Positions 34,927-48,099 of a stretch of 52,045 nt of DNA are shown piece after piece. This DNA is from Parafrankia elaeagni (GTDB lineage Bacteria; Actinomycetota; Actinomycetes; Frankiales; Frankiaceae). The notes beneath the pieces were generated by a model. The model saw only the letters and a program-made list of their open reading frames with translations, was not told the origin of the DNA and did no database searches. A program made the position numbers and the translations under genes. The stretch covers positions 1-52,045 of the forward strand of contig NZ_KB893741.1 of assembly GCF_000374165.1 (NCBI RefSeq), written 5' to 3'. Every line of letters begins with the position of its first letter. Position 1 is the stretch's first letter.

Positions 34927-36092
34927 CCATCTCCCCGCCCGCGGGTGTCGGCGGACGCCCGCTGATCGGCTCCGGGTCGTACCCGCCCGAGGACGTCACG
35001 TTCCTGCTCACCGACCTGAGCGCGGCGAACCTGGAACGGCCGACGGAAGATCGGGAGGAGGGCTTCCAGTCCGGCCGGCACTACTCCGAGGACCTGCCGA
35101 TCGAGTACCAGCCGGATGCCGCCTACCTGGAGATCTACCGCCAGGCGCTGGACCGCTCGGCGCGCCGGGTGGCCCTGGCGACCGGGATCGTCGCCGAGCT
35201 CGTCCGGCACACCAAGCCGGCGCCGGTGCTCGCCTCGATCGCCCGCGCGGGCACGCCCATCGGCATCCTGATGCGGCGCTGGTACCTGTTCCGGCACGGC
35301 CTGGACGTCCCGCACTACGCCATCTCGGTGATCAAGGATCGGGGCGTGGACCTGAACGCGCTGCGGCACATCACCGACCGGCACCCGGCCGCGGCGGTCC
35401 AGTTCGTCGACGGCTGGACGGGCAAGGGCGTGATGACCCGGGTCCTCACCGAGGCGGTGCGCGGGCTCGGGCTCGACGACACCCTCGCCGTACTCGCCGA
35501 CCCGGCGCGCTGCGTGTCGCTCTTCGGCACCCGGGACGACTTCCTGATCCCCAGCGCCTGCCTGAACTCCACGGTCAGCGGCCTGGTGAGCCGCACGGTG
35601 CTGAACGCCGAGCACATCGGCCCGGACGACTTCCACGGCGCCAAGTTCTACGGCGAACTCACCGAGCACGATCTCTCCCGGCACTTCGTCGACACGATCG
35701 TCAGCCGCTTCGACGAGGTGGCCGACGAGGTCGACCGTGAGTGGCCCCGGCTGTGGGCCGCCGACCGCACCCCGACCTGGGAGGGCTGGGCCGCCGTCGA
35801 GCGCATCGCCGCCCGGTTCGACATCCCCGATGTGATCATGGTCAAGCCCGGGGTGGGGGAGGCGACCCGGGTGCTGCTGCGCCGGGTGCCCTGGCGGATC
35901 CTGGTCGCGCCCGACCGGGTCGACGAGCTCGCGCACGTGCTCGCGCTCGCCGAGGCGCGGGGGGTGCCGGTGGAGGAGATGGAGGGCCTGCCGTTCTCCT
36001 GCGTCGGCCTCGTCCGGCCGGTGCGGTCGGAGGCGGAGGGCGCGCCGGTGTTCCACACCCCCGCGGCGCGCTGGCGCCCGGTCGCACCGTGA
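34923..36092 (+). CDS. StiP-family protein (PRTase_1/cysteine-protease annotated) with PELOTA domain
   Basis: A 389-residue protein from the ATG at 34923, overlapping the PRTase stop by 4 bp. It begins GSYPPEDVTFLLTDL; conserved stretches include EYQPDAAYLEIYRQAL, LASIARAGTPIGILMRRW, HYAISVIKDRG and FVDGWTGKGVMTRVL, all typical of the family named cysteine protease StiP or PRTase_1. The second name fits the GWTGKG loop, which resembles a PRPP loop. Residues about 290-375 match a PELOTA-type RNA-binding domain (IPDVIMVKPGVGEATRVLL, then RILVAPDRVDEL). The biochemical activity is not settled, and I do not claim proteolysis. Confidence 0.88.
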   Translation: MTISPPAGVGGRPLIGSGSYPPEDVTFLLTDLSAANLERPTEDREEGFQSGRHYSEDLPIEYQPDAAYLEIYRQALDRSARRVALATGIVAELVRHTKPAPVLASIARAGTPIGILMRRWYLFRHGLDVPHYAISVIKDRGVDLNALRHITDRHPAAAVQFVDGWTGKGVMTRVLTEAVRGLGLDDTLAVLADPARCVSLFGTRDDFLIPSACLNSTVSGLVSRTVLNAEHIGPDDFHGAKFYGELTEHDLSRHFVDTIVSRFDEVADEVDREWPRLWAADRTPTWEGWAAVERIAARFDIPDVIMVKPGVGEATRVLLRRVPWRILVAPDRVDELAHVLALAEARGVPVEEMEGLPFSCVGLVRPVRSEAEGAPVFHTPAARWRPVAP

Positions 36093-36976
36093 CCTCGGCG
36101 GTGTCCTCCCCGGCGGTGTCCTCCCCGGCGGAGTCCCCGGCGCCCGGCGGCTCCGTCCCGCCGGTGCGCGGGCGGGTCATGCTGGCCTGCGACCTGGACC
36201 AGACCCTGATCTTCTCCCGGACGTCGTTCCGCCTCGCCGAGGGAGCCGCGGAGCCGGCGGTCACCGTGGTCGAGCTGATCGACGGCGCCCCGTCCGCCTA
36301 CCTGACCACCCGCGGCCTCGGCGTGCTGGCCCGGCTGCACGAGGCGGCGGTCTTCGTCCCCGTCACCACCCGCACCCTCGCCCAGTACCGGCGGATCGAC
36401 CTGGGCGTGCGTCCGGCGTTCGCGGTCGCCGCCAACGGCGGGCACCTGCTGGTCGACGGCGAGCCCGACCCGGCGTGGGCGGAACAGGTCGCCGCCCGGC
36501 TGGCCGGCGCCTGCGCACCGCTGGCGCAGATGCAGGACCTCGCCGCCCGGCTCGCCGCCGAGGGCTGGGCCCGGCTGGTGCGCACCGCCGACGACCTGTT
36601 CGTCTACCTGGTCGCCCACAGCCGGGAGGCGATCCCCGACCTGTCCGCCGTCGCCGCCGAGGTGGCCGGGGTGGGCTGGTCGCTGTCCGCGCAGGGCCGC
36701 AAGGTGTACCTCGTCCCGGCGGCGCTCACCAAACAGGCGGCGGTGGCCGAGGTGGCCCGCCGTGCCGGGGCCGGCCGGGTGCTCGCCGCGGGTGACTCCG
36801 TCCTGGACGTGCCGATGCTCGCCGCCGCGGACCTCGCCGTCCGCCCGGCCCACGGGGAGCTGCACGACCAGGACTGGCACGCACCCCACCTGACGGTCAC
36901 CACCGCCACCGGCCTGCTCGCCGCCGAGGAGCTCCTGGACCTCCTGCACACCTGGGCGACCACGACCGGCGCCTAG
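36089..36976 (+). CDS. HAD-superfamily hydrolase (sucrose-phosphatase-like)
   Basis: A 295-residue HAD phosphatase from the GTG at 36089, overlapping the StiP-like stop by 4 bp (GTGA). After a Ser/Pro-rich N-terminus the motifs are: I, LACDLDQTLIF (nucleophile and acid Asp); II, PVTTRTL; III, Lys in LTKQAAVAEV; IV, AAGDSVLDVPML. The cap is of the type seen in Cof/sucrose-phosphatase proteins. It is the last gene of the four-gene coupled operon and probably dephosphorylates the pathway product or an intermediate. A 172-bp gap to acsA follows. Confidence 0.92.
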   Translation: MTSAVSSPAVSSPAESPAPGGSVPPVRGRVMLACDLDQTLIFSRTSFRLAEGAAEPAVTVVELIDGAPSAYLTTRGLGVLARLHEAAVFVPVTTRTLAQYRRIDLGVRPAFAVAANGGHLLVDGEPDPAWAEQVAARLAGACAPLAQMQDLAARLAAEGWARLVRTADDLFVYLVAHSREAIPDLSAVAAEVAGVGWSLSAQGRKVYLVPAALTKQAAVAEVARRAGAGRVLAAGDSVLDVPMLAAADLAVRPAHGELHDQDWHAPHLTVTTATGLLAAEELLDLLHTWATTTGA

Positions 36977-37148
36977 TCCTCGCGCGCTCCCGTCCCGTCC
37001 GGGCTGGTCCCGTCGGCGGACCAGCGGGTTCTGGGAGGACGTCGGTGCTTCGTGATACACCGGTGAAACCGTAGGTGACCATGCGCTTCGGTCACCGCGC
37101 CGCAGGACCGTCCGCCGTTCGGAACCTTCGCCGCCGCAGGAGGAACGC

Positions 37149-39200
<2,052 letters not shown>

Positions 39201-39300
39201 TCGTTCCGGCCGGATTACGGCGAAGTTGTTCCTCCTCCTTTACCGACGCGCCGAACCCGGGTGTCGCGAGTTCATGCGCCCTGTTTAGGCTTCCCGTCTC

Positions 39301-41862
39301 GTGAGAGCGCTGCGCAGATTCACTGTCCGTGCCCAGCTCCCGGAGCAGCTCGCGGCTCTGGGCGAACTGGTTCTGAACCTCCGCTGGTCGTGGCACCCGG
39401 AGACGCTCGACCTGTTCGAGTCCGTCGATCCGGAGCTGTGGCGGGCCTGCAAGGGAGATCCGGTCCGCCTGCTCGGCGAGGTCGACCACGATCGCCTCGT
39501 GGCGCTCTCGACGGACCGGAAGTTCCTGCGCCGTCTTTCCGACGCGGCCGACGACCTTCAGGAGTACCTGACCACCGACCGCTGGTACCAGAAGCAGGCG
39601 ATCGCGGACGCTCCGCGCGCCATCGCCTACTTCTCGCCCGAGTTCGGCATCACCGAGGTGCTTCCGCAGTACTCGGGCGGTCTGGGCATCCTGGCCGGCG
39701 ACCACCTGAAGACCGCGAGCGACCTGGGTGTCCCGATCGTCGGCGTCGGTCTGCTCTACCGGGCGGGCTACTTCGTCCAGTCACTGTCCCGGGACGGGTG
39801 GCAGCAGGAGCGCTACCCCGGGATCGACCCGCACGGCCTGCCGCTCACCCAGCTCACCGACGCCGACGGCTCCCCGGTGAAGGTCGCCGTCGGCCTCCCC
39901 GAGGGCCGCACCCTGCACGCGCAGATCTGGAAGGCCCAGGTCGGGCGGGTTCCGCTGCTGCTGCTCGACTCCGACGTCGAGGACAACCAGTCGTCCGAGC
40001 GCAGCGTCACCGACCGCCTCTACGGCGGCGGGACGGACCATCGCCTGCTCCAGGAGATGCTGCTCGGCATCGGCGGGGTGCGGGCGCTGCGGGCCTATGC
40101 GGCGGTCACCGGCAACCCGGCGCCGGAGGTGTACCACACCAACGAGGGGCACGCCGGCTTCCTCGGCCTGGAGCGCATCCGTGAGCTCACCGAGACCGGG
40201 CTGAGCTTCGACGAGGCGCTGGAGGCCGCCCGCGCCGGAACGCTCTTCACCACGCACACCCCGGTGCCCGCCGGCATCGACCGGTTCCCCAAGGACCTGG
40301 TGGCCCGGCACTTCGGCGGCGACAACAGCTGGCCGGGTGTCCCGGTCGAGCGGGTGCTCGAACTCGGCGACGAGCCCGACCCGAACGTCTTCAACATGGC
40401 CCACATGGGCCTGCGTCTCGCGCAGCGCTCCAACGGCGTGAGCGGCCTGCACGGCATCGTCAGCAGGGAGATGTTCGCCGCGCTGTGGCCCGGGTTCGAC
40501 CACAGCGAGGTGCCGATCGGCTCGGTGACCAACGGCGTGCACGCGCCGACCTGGGTCGCCCGGTCCATAGTCGAGCTCGCGGACCGCCAGACCGGGCCGG
40601 GGCTGCTCAGCGGCGACGCCGGTTTCGCCCAGTTCGACCGGGTGCCCGAGGAGGCCATCTGGGCCACCCGCCGCGAGCTGCGGGAGCAGCTCGTCGCCGA
40701 GATCCGGCGCCGGGTGCGCGCCTCCTGGCTGCAGCGCGGGGCCGCCCCCGGCGAGCTCGACTGGGTGGAGTCGGTCTTCGACCCGGACGTGCTCACCATC
40801 GGTTTCGCCCGCCGGGTGCCGTCCTACAAGCGGCTGACGCTGATGCTGCGTGACTCCGAGCGGCTCAAGCGCCTGCTGCTGCACGCCGACCGTCCGGTGC
40901 AGATGGTCATCGCGGGCAAGGCACACCCGGCCGACGACGGCGGCAAGCTGCTCGTCCAGCAGATCGTGCAGTTCGCCGACAACCCGGCGGTGCGGCACCG
41001 GATCGTCTTCCTGCCCGACTACGACATCGGCATGGCCCGTTTCCTCTACGCAGGCTGTGACGTCTGGCTGAACAACCCGCTGCGCCCCCTGGAGGCCTGC
41101 GGCACGTCCGGGATGAAGGCCGCGCTCAACGGCTGCCTCAACCTGTCCATCCGGGACGGCTGGTGGGACGAGATGTTCGACGGCCAGAACGGCTGGGCGA
41201 TCCCGACCGCCGACGGTGTGGAGGACCCCGACCGCCGTGACGACATCGAGTCCGCCGCGCTGTACGACCTGCTCGAGAACACGGTGACGGCGCACTTCTA
41301 CGACCGGGCGCAGCCGTCGGCGCACCCGCCCCGGTGGACGGCGATGGTCCGGCACACCCTGTCGACGCTGGGCCCGCAGGTGCTGGCCACCCGGATGGTT
41401 CGCGAGTACGTCGAGCGCTACTACGTCCCGGCCGGGGTGTCGGCGCGTCGGGCGACCGAGGACGACCTCGCGGGAGCCCGTGACCTCGCCGCCTGGAAGC
41501 AGCGGGTGCGGGCCGCCTGGTCCGGTGTGCGGGTGCTCAACGTCGACTCGGCGGGGCTCGGGGACACCCCCCAGGTGGGCCAGTCGCTGGTCGTCCGGGC
41601 GACTGTCGACCTCGGCGGGCTCGACCTCGCCGACGTCGACGTGATCGCCTCCTACGGCCGGGTGGACGAGACCGACCGCATCCTCACGTCCGCCACGCTT
41701 TCGCTGAGCGAGGTGGGGGAGGGCGAGGGCGGCCACGGCCACCGCTTCGAGGGCACCATTCCCCTGGGGCGCACCGGCCCGTTCGGGTACACCGTGCGCG
41801 TCCTGCCGCGCCATCCACTGACGGCCAGCTCGGCCGAGCTCGGCCTGGTCACGAACCCCTGA
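39301..41862 (+). CDS. glgP: Alpha-glucan (maltodextrin) phosphorylase
   Basis: An 853-residue GT35 phosphorylase of the alpha-glucan phosphorylase type common in actinobacteria and archaea. It releases glucose-1-phosphate from glycogen ends. The GTG start at 39301 gives MRALRRFTVRAQLPEQL; no strong ribosome binding site is seen. YFSPEFGITEVLPQYSGGLG, HTNEGHAGFL, and the PLP-binding K606 in GTSGMKAALNG identify it. NNPLRPLEACGTSGMK is family-typical. It is convergent with glgX, with only 19 bp between stops. The pair provides glycogen breakdown opposite the GlgE synthetic block. Confidence 0.96.
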   Translation: MRALRRFTVRAQLPEQLAALGELVLNLRWSWHPETLDLFESVDPELWRACKGDPVRLLGEVDHDRLVALSTDRKFLRRLSDAADDLQEYLTTDRWYQKQAIADAPRAIAYFSPEFGITEVLPQYSGGLGILAGDHLKTASDLGVPIVGVGLLYRAGYFVQSLSRDGWQQERYPGIDPHGLPLTQLTDADGSPVKVAVGLPEGRTLHAQIWKAQVGRVPLLLLDSDVEDNQSSERSVTDRLYGGGTDHRLLQEMLLGIGGVRALRAYAAVTGNPAPEVYHTNEGHAGFLGLERIRELTETGLSFDEALEAARAGTLFTTHTPVPAGIDRFPKDLVARHFGGDNSWPGVPVERVLELGDEPDPNVFNMAHMGLRLAQRSNGVSGLHGIVSREMFAALWPGFDHSEVPIGSVTNGVHAPTWVARSIVELADRQTGPGLLSGDAGFAQFDRVPEEAIWATRRELREQLVAEIRRRVRASWLQRGAAPGELDWVESVFDPDVLTIGFARRVPSYKRLTLMLRDSERLKRLLLHADRPVQMVIAGKAHPADDGGKLLVQQIVQFADNPAVRHRIVFLPDYDIGMARFLYAGCDVWLNNPLRPLEACGTSGMKAALNGCLNLSIRDGWWDEMFDGQNGWAIPTADGVEDPDRRDDIESAALYDLLENTVTAHFYDRAQPSAHPPRWTAMVRHTLSTLGPQVLATRMVREYVERYYVPAGVSARRATEDDLAGARDLAAWKQRVRAAWSGVRVLNVDSAGLGDTPQVGQSLVVRATVDLGGLDLADVDVIASYGRVDETDRILTSATLSLSEVGEGEGGHGHRFEGTIPLGRTGPFGYTVRVLPRHPLTASSAELGLVTNP

Positions 41863-41881
41863 CCCGATCCGTCAGGATCCG

Positions 41882-41887
<6 letters not shown>
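41857..41887. terminator. Small shared hairpin/tandem repeat between glgP and glgX
   Basis: CCCTGAC at 41857-41863 pairs with GTCAGGG at 41881-41887, overlapping both convergent stop codons. Between them the 10-mer GATCCGTCAG is repeated in tandem at 41866 and 41876. It may terminate both genes, but the 7-bp stem is short. Confidence 0.4.
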
Positions 41888-44074
<2,187 letters not shown>

Positions 44075-44305
44075 GGCTTCGACGCTAGCCCTCAGCCGCG
44101 CGGCGGTCCCGGAAACGACTCTTGCGCCCCGTCAGGTGATCTGCATCACTTCCGGTCGGCCGGGTGGTCGGCGCCGGAGGCCCCGGGCCCCGGGATCGGA
44201 CTCCTGAACGTGCACGTGCGCTCGTCTAGGGTTGGCGAGGGCCCGCCAGGGACTGCCTGGTGGGTGAGGGTGTCCCACCCGTTCGCGGTGATGCGGAGGT
44301 CTGTG

Positions 44306-45082
44306 ATGGCGGTCGTGCGGCTTGAGGTCTCGGACGGAGTCGGGACGGTCAGGCTTGATCGCCCGCCCATGAACGCCCTCAACGCAGAACTCACCGTCGA
44401 ACTGCGGGCCGCGGTGCTGGAGGCCACCAGCCGGACCGACATCCGCGCCCTCGTCATCTACGGCGGGGAGAAGGTCTTCGCCGCCGGCGCCGACATCAAG
44501 GAGATGGCCGGCCTGGACACCGCCGGCATCGCCGCCTGGGTCCGCGACCTGACCTCGACCTTCGAGCTCATCGCCCGGATCCCCAAGCCGGTGGTCGCGG
44601 CCGTCACCGGCTTCGCTCTCGGCGGCGGCCTGGAGCTCGCGCTGTGCGCGGATTTCCGGGTGCTCGCCGAGAACGCCAGGGTCGGCCTGCCCGAGATCAC
44701 CCTCGGTGTCATCCCCGGCGCCGGCGGCACCCAGCGCCTGCCCCGTCTCGTCGGCCCGAGCCGGGCGAAGGAGCTCGTCTTCTCCGGCCGCCAGGTGCGC
44801 GCGCCCGAGGCGGAGGCGATCGGCCTCGCCGACAGGGTGGTGCCCGCGGGGGAGGTGTACGCGGCGGCGCTCAGCCTGGCCGGGACGTTCGTCAACGGTC
44901 CGGCGGTGGCACTCGCCGCGGCGAAGCAGGCGATCGACGACGGCTCAGAGCTCGCCATCTCCGAAGCGCTCCGGCTGGAGAGCGCCCTGTTCACCGGCCT
45001 GTTCGGCACCGAGGACCGGCGCCGCGGCATGGAGTCGTTCCTGGAGCGCGGACCGGGCAAGGCCGAGTTCGTCGGGCGTTAG
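44306..45082 (+). CDS. Enoyl-CoA hydratase/isomerase family protein
   Basis: A 258-residue crotonase-fold protein, standard length. The ATG at 44306 has GGAGGT upstream; the frame is open further up but overlaps the divergent glgX start region. Both catalytic Glu equivalents are present (GGGLELALCAD and GLPEITLGVIPGAGGTQRL), with the oxyanion-hole segment AAGADIKEM. It should hydrate enoyl-CoA such as crotonyl-CoA. Crotonyl-CoA is the substrate of Ccr, so a link is possible, but beta-oxidation is equally likely. Confidence 0.94.
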   Translation: MAVVRLEVSDGVGTVRLDRPPMNALNAELTVELRAAVLEATSRTDIRALVIYGGEKVFAAGADIKEMAGLDTAGIAAWVRDLTSTFELIARIPKPVVAAVTGFALGGGLELALCADFRVLAENARVGLPEITLGVIPGAGGTQRLPRLVGPSRAKELVFSGRQVRAPEAEAIGLADRVVPAGEVYAAALSLAGTFVNGPAVALAAAKQAIDDGSELAISEALRLESALFTGLFGTEDRRRGMESFLERGPGKAEFVGR

Positions 45083-45179
45083 CCGTCCCCGGCCTCGGCC
45101 CTGTCCTCGGCCCTGTCCTCGGCCCGGCCCGGCGCGGCCGGGGCCGGGGCCGGGGCTCCTCGGCCACAGCTCCCCTTGG

Positions 45180-46499
45180 TCAGCGCAGGGCGAGATCGAC
45201 GGTCACGGGCCTGTGGTCACTGCCGAACTCGGTGCCCACCCGGTAGCTGGTGATCGCGAACGCCGGTGAGGCCAGCACGTGGTCGATCCGCAGTACCGGT
45301 GGGAACATGACCATGTCGGCGTTCCAGGTCGGCGTCCACCCGGCGCCGACGACGTCATGGGCGTCCCGGACGCCCGCCGAGATCAGCCGGCGCATCGGCC
45401 GGTGGTCCCGGGTGGCGTTGAAGTCCCCGGCGAGCACCACCGGCAGCCGAGCCGCCCGGACCTCCTCCTGCAGCTGGTCGAGCTGGTCGCGCCACCGGCG
45501 GGCGTAGTCACCGGAGGTGGGCGAGATCGTGTGCACCGCGTAGACGACGAACGACCTGCGCTCGTCCACCCGCACCGTCGCCCGCAGCGACATGGACCCG
45601 GCGACCTCGGGCGCCGCGGCGTCCGAGAGGGGGAAGCGGGAGAACACCGCCGCACCGAACGCGCCCTCCTCCGGCCGGGCCTCGGAGTAGCGGTACCCCT
45701 CCAGCGCACCCGACTCCCGGACCTTCGCCAGCGTCAGCGGCGAGACCTCGACCAGGACGATCACATCCGGGCTGGCCTGGCGGATCTGCTGGCCCAGCTG
45801 TCCCGCCTCCGCGTTGCGGTACAGCAGGTTCGCGGTCATCACCCGGAGCCGGGCGGAGCCCTGCCCGGCCTCGTCCGGGTCGCCGGGGATCACCTCGGGT
45901 GCCGTCCAGACCAGGTGCGCCGCCGCGACCAGGACGCACAGGATCATGAGCCGGCCGCGTCGCAGCGCGAACCCGATCGCCAGCGCCGCGTACACCGGCA
46001 GGTAGAGCAGCGGAGTGAGGGCGTTCGCCGCCGATGCCGGCCAGGCGACCGCATCGTCCAGGTGGACCAGCCGCCCGGCGGCGATGAGCGCGAGACCGGC
46101 TGTCGTGATCCAGGCGGCAAGCACGAGCAGGGTCCGGCCCGGGTGGGTCGGCCACGCGCCGTCCGTCTCTCGCCCGAACGGACCGGACGACCCGACGGGC
46201 GGCAGCGCCGGAACGGGCCCGGCCCCTCCAACGGCCCCTGGGTCGCCTGGCCCGTCACCTCCGCCGCGCGGGCCTCTCCCACCCGACCGGTCATCCCCGC
46301 CGTGTGGGCCCCCGCCGCCACCGCCGGCCGAGTCACCTCCGACCGAGTCACCTCCGACCGAGTCACCTCCGCCGCGCGGGCCGTCCGTGCCTGTCGGGTC
46401 CCCGCCGCGGCTGGTCGGGTCGCTGCTGCCGGGCACGCCATTGCCAGATCTCGGTGCGCGGCGGGCGAACCGCCGGCCGGCGTCCTTTGCGAGGCTCAC
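45180..46499 (-). CDS. Membrane-anchored endonuclease/exonuclease/phosphatase family protein
   Basis: A protein of about 439 residues, with the GTG at 46499 chosen because the upstream gene stops at 46526; there is no clear ribosome binding site, so the start is tentative. Residues 1-110 are a Gly/Asp/Ser-rich disordered segment with GGDSV repeats. Three transmembrane helices follow (LLVLAAWITTAGLALIAAG, LLYLPVYAALAIGFAL, RLMILCVLVAAAHLVW). The C-terminal EEP domain is extracytoplasmic, with RVMTANLLYRN, LVEVSP, AGDFNATRDHRP and the terminal GSDHRPV holding the catalytic Asp-His. The substrate may be a nucleic acid, phospholipid or phosphoester. It is 26 bp downstream of the NsdA-like regulator gene. 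Confidence 0.9.
   Translation of the reverse strand: MSLAKDAGRRFARRAPRSGNGVPGSSDPTSRGGDPTGTDGPRGGGDSVGGDSVGGDSAGGGGGGPHGGDDRSGGRGPRGGGDGPGDPGAVGGAGPVPALPPVGSSGPFGRETDGAWPTHPGRTLLVLAAWITTAGLALIAAGRLVHLDDAVAWPASAANALTPLLYLPVYAALAIGFALRRGRLMILCVLVAAAHLVWTAPEVIPGDPDEAGQGSARLRVMTANLLYRNAEAGQLGQQIRQASPDVIVLVEVSPLTLAKVRESGALEGYRYSEARPEEGAFGAAVFSRFPLSDAAAPEVAGSMSLRATVRVDERRSFVVYAVHTISPTSGDYARRWRDQLDQLQEEVRAARLPVVLAGDFNATRDHRPMRRLISAGVRDAHDVVGAGWTPTWNADMVMFPPVLRIDHVLASPAFAITSYRVGTEFGSDHRPVTVDLALR
46330..46374 (-). repeat. Three 15-bp repeats in the EEP protein linker
   Basis: GAGTCACCTCCGACC at 46330 and 46345, and a variant at 46360. On the minus strand they encode GGDSV/GGDSA pentapeptides in the disordered linker before the membrane helices. 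Confidence 0.88.
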
Positions 46500-46525
46500 C
46501 GGACAAGCGTGCACGGTGGTCAGGG

Positions 46526-48088
46526 TCAGACGGCCGAGGGGTCCTTCTGGTCCCGTGAGCGGGCCACGACGCCGGTGGCCCGTGTGCGCCACTCCCGCGC
46601 GGCGACAACCGTCGAGAAGCCGGCCATGGCCCCGTCCAGTTCGGCCAGCTTGTTCGTGATCCGGGTGGACGACACCGAACCGGCGAGCTCGACCGCCCGG
46701 TACCCGGCCTCGAGCGCCGCGTCCAGATCGGGCCGCGACCGCCGCAGGTAGGAGAGCGCGAGGTCCGCCTCCGCATAGGCCCGGGTGCGGGCCCGGGCCG
46801 GGCCCTGCAGGTCGCGGGCCTCCAGCAGCCGCTGCTCGGCGATGACCGCCCGGCCCAGCAGCATGAAGCAGTGGCCCTGGCACTCGGCCACGTCACCGGG
46901 GTTGTAGTGCCCGGCCCAGGACGGCGCGTCACCCGGCTCGCGGGCAATCACCCGCTCCAGCTCCGCCAGCGCGCGCAGGCATCCCGACTCGTCACCGTTG
47001 CGGGCCAGTGCCCAGGCCAGCCTGTCCTGCAGCATCGCCTGAACGGGGGGTGCGGACTGCCGGGCCGCGCGGTCGATGGCCGCCCGGGCGAGCGCGAGGC
47101 TGTGCCGGGGGTGCCCCAGCGCCGCTGCCTGGTCGCTCATGGCCGACAGGACCCGGCCGGCCATCATCACGTCGTCGGCGTGCTCGGCGAGCGTCAGGGC
47201 CTGGATGTAGTAGCGCTGGGCCAGCGCCTGCCGGCTGGTGTCCTGCGCGAGCCAGCCGCTGAACTGGGCCAGCTCGGCGAGCGCGCTGAAGGTGTCGGTG
47301 TCCGCCGGACCGTCGACCGCGGCCCGCGTCCGGTCGTGCAGGAAGGCGACGACCTGAGGCCGGATCTCGCCGCTGCCGAACCGGGCGTCCAGCCGGCGGA
47401 AGGTCGCTGTCATATCCCGGATCATCGTGCCGCCGGCCGGAGACGCCGGGACGTCCGAGGCAATGCGGCGGATCACGCCGGTGAGACTGGAGAGCACGGG
47501 GTCGGCGAACGCGGCCGCGGCGAAGGCCGCACCGTCATGAAGCACGTCACGTCGCCGCATGTCCCGTCCCGACAGTCCGGCCAGGGTCCTCAGGGTGTCG
47601 TCCGGGACGTCGGCGACGGCAAGGCCGAGATCATCACGTTCGTAGGACTCGCCCCGCCAGCCGAGGTCGGCCGGCGGCACCGGGTAGCCGACCAGGGCGG
47701 AGAGTTCGGCGGCGGCGAGTTCCGCGACCATCGGGTCGCGAGGCTTCATCCCGCGCCGCCAGTGGCCGACCGTGGTTCTCGCGAGGCCGAGCTCGATGCG
47801 ACGCTGCACCTTGGCGCGGTTGTTGACCTGGCGGGCGAAGCGGGTGTCGGAGACGCCTGCCTCGGCGAGGAGGCGGGCGAAGAGCCCGGGGGTGACGCCG
47901 CGGGCCTGGGCTCTCGCCGGTGGCGCGGACGGCGTCGGGGCCGGCGACGTTGGAGCTCCTGTCGACCGCGCCACCGCGATCGACGGGAGCGGCAGGAGCT
48001 GTGCGGGTGCCGATCGGGATCCCGGTGGGCCCGTGGCGCGGACACTGCCCGAGAACTCGTCTGTGACCATGCGTCCCCCGTTGACCAT
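46526..48088 (-). CDS. NsdA-like regulatory protein (helix-turn-helix plus TPR-like repeats)
   Basis: A 520-residue protein resembling the actinobacterial family that includes Streptomyces NsdA, a negative regulator of sporulation and antibiotic production. After a Pro/Ala/Ser-rich N-terminus of about 65 residues comes the conserved region GLFARLLAEAGVSDTRFARQVN and TTVGHWRRGMKPRDPMVAEL, a helix-turn-helix-like element. GYPVPPADLGW is family-typical. The rest is helical, with TPR-like repeats (RYYIQALTLAEHADD, LAWALARNGDESGCLRALAEL). Two in-frame ATGs (48088 and 48070) each have the same GGGGGAC upstream because of an 18-bp duplication. The assignment to NsdA itself is tentative. Confidence 0.82.
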   Translation of the reverse strand: MVNGGRMVTDEFSGSVRATGPPGSRSAPAQLLPLPSIAVARSTGAPTSPAPTPSAPPARAQARGVTPGLFARLLAEAGVSDTRFARQVNNRAKVQRRIELGLARTTVGHWRRGMKPRDPMVAELAAAELSALVGYPVPPADLGWRGESYERDDLGLAVADVPDDTLRTLAGLSGRDMRRRDVLHDGAAFAAAAFADPVLSSLTGVIRRIASDVPASPAGGTMIRDMTATFRRLDARFGSGEIRPQVVAFLHDRTRAAVDGPADTDTFSALAELAQFSGWLAQDTSRQALAQRYYIQALTLAEHADDVMMAGRVLSAMSDQAAALGHPRHSLALARAAIDRAARQSAPPVQAMLQDRLAWALARNGDESGCLRALAELERVIAREPGDAPSWAGHYNPGDVAECQGHCFMLLGRAVIAEQRLLEARDLQGPARARTRAYAEADLALSYLRRSRPDLDAALEAGYRAVELAGSVSSTRITNKLAELDGAMAGFSTVVAAREWRTRATGVVARSRDQKDPSAV

Positions 48089-48099
48089 GCGTCCCCCGT
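48064..48099 (-). repeat. Perfect 18-bp tandem duplication of ribosome-binding site and start codon
   Basis: TGACCATGCGTCCCCCGT occurs at 48064-48081 and again at 48082-48099. On the minus strand each copy is ACGGGGGACGCATGGTCA, a possible Shine-Dalgarno with an ATG. Because 18 is a multiple of 3, both ATGs are in frame with the NsdA-like protein. Confidence 0.92.
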
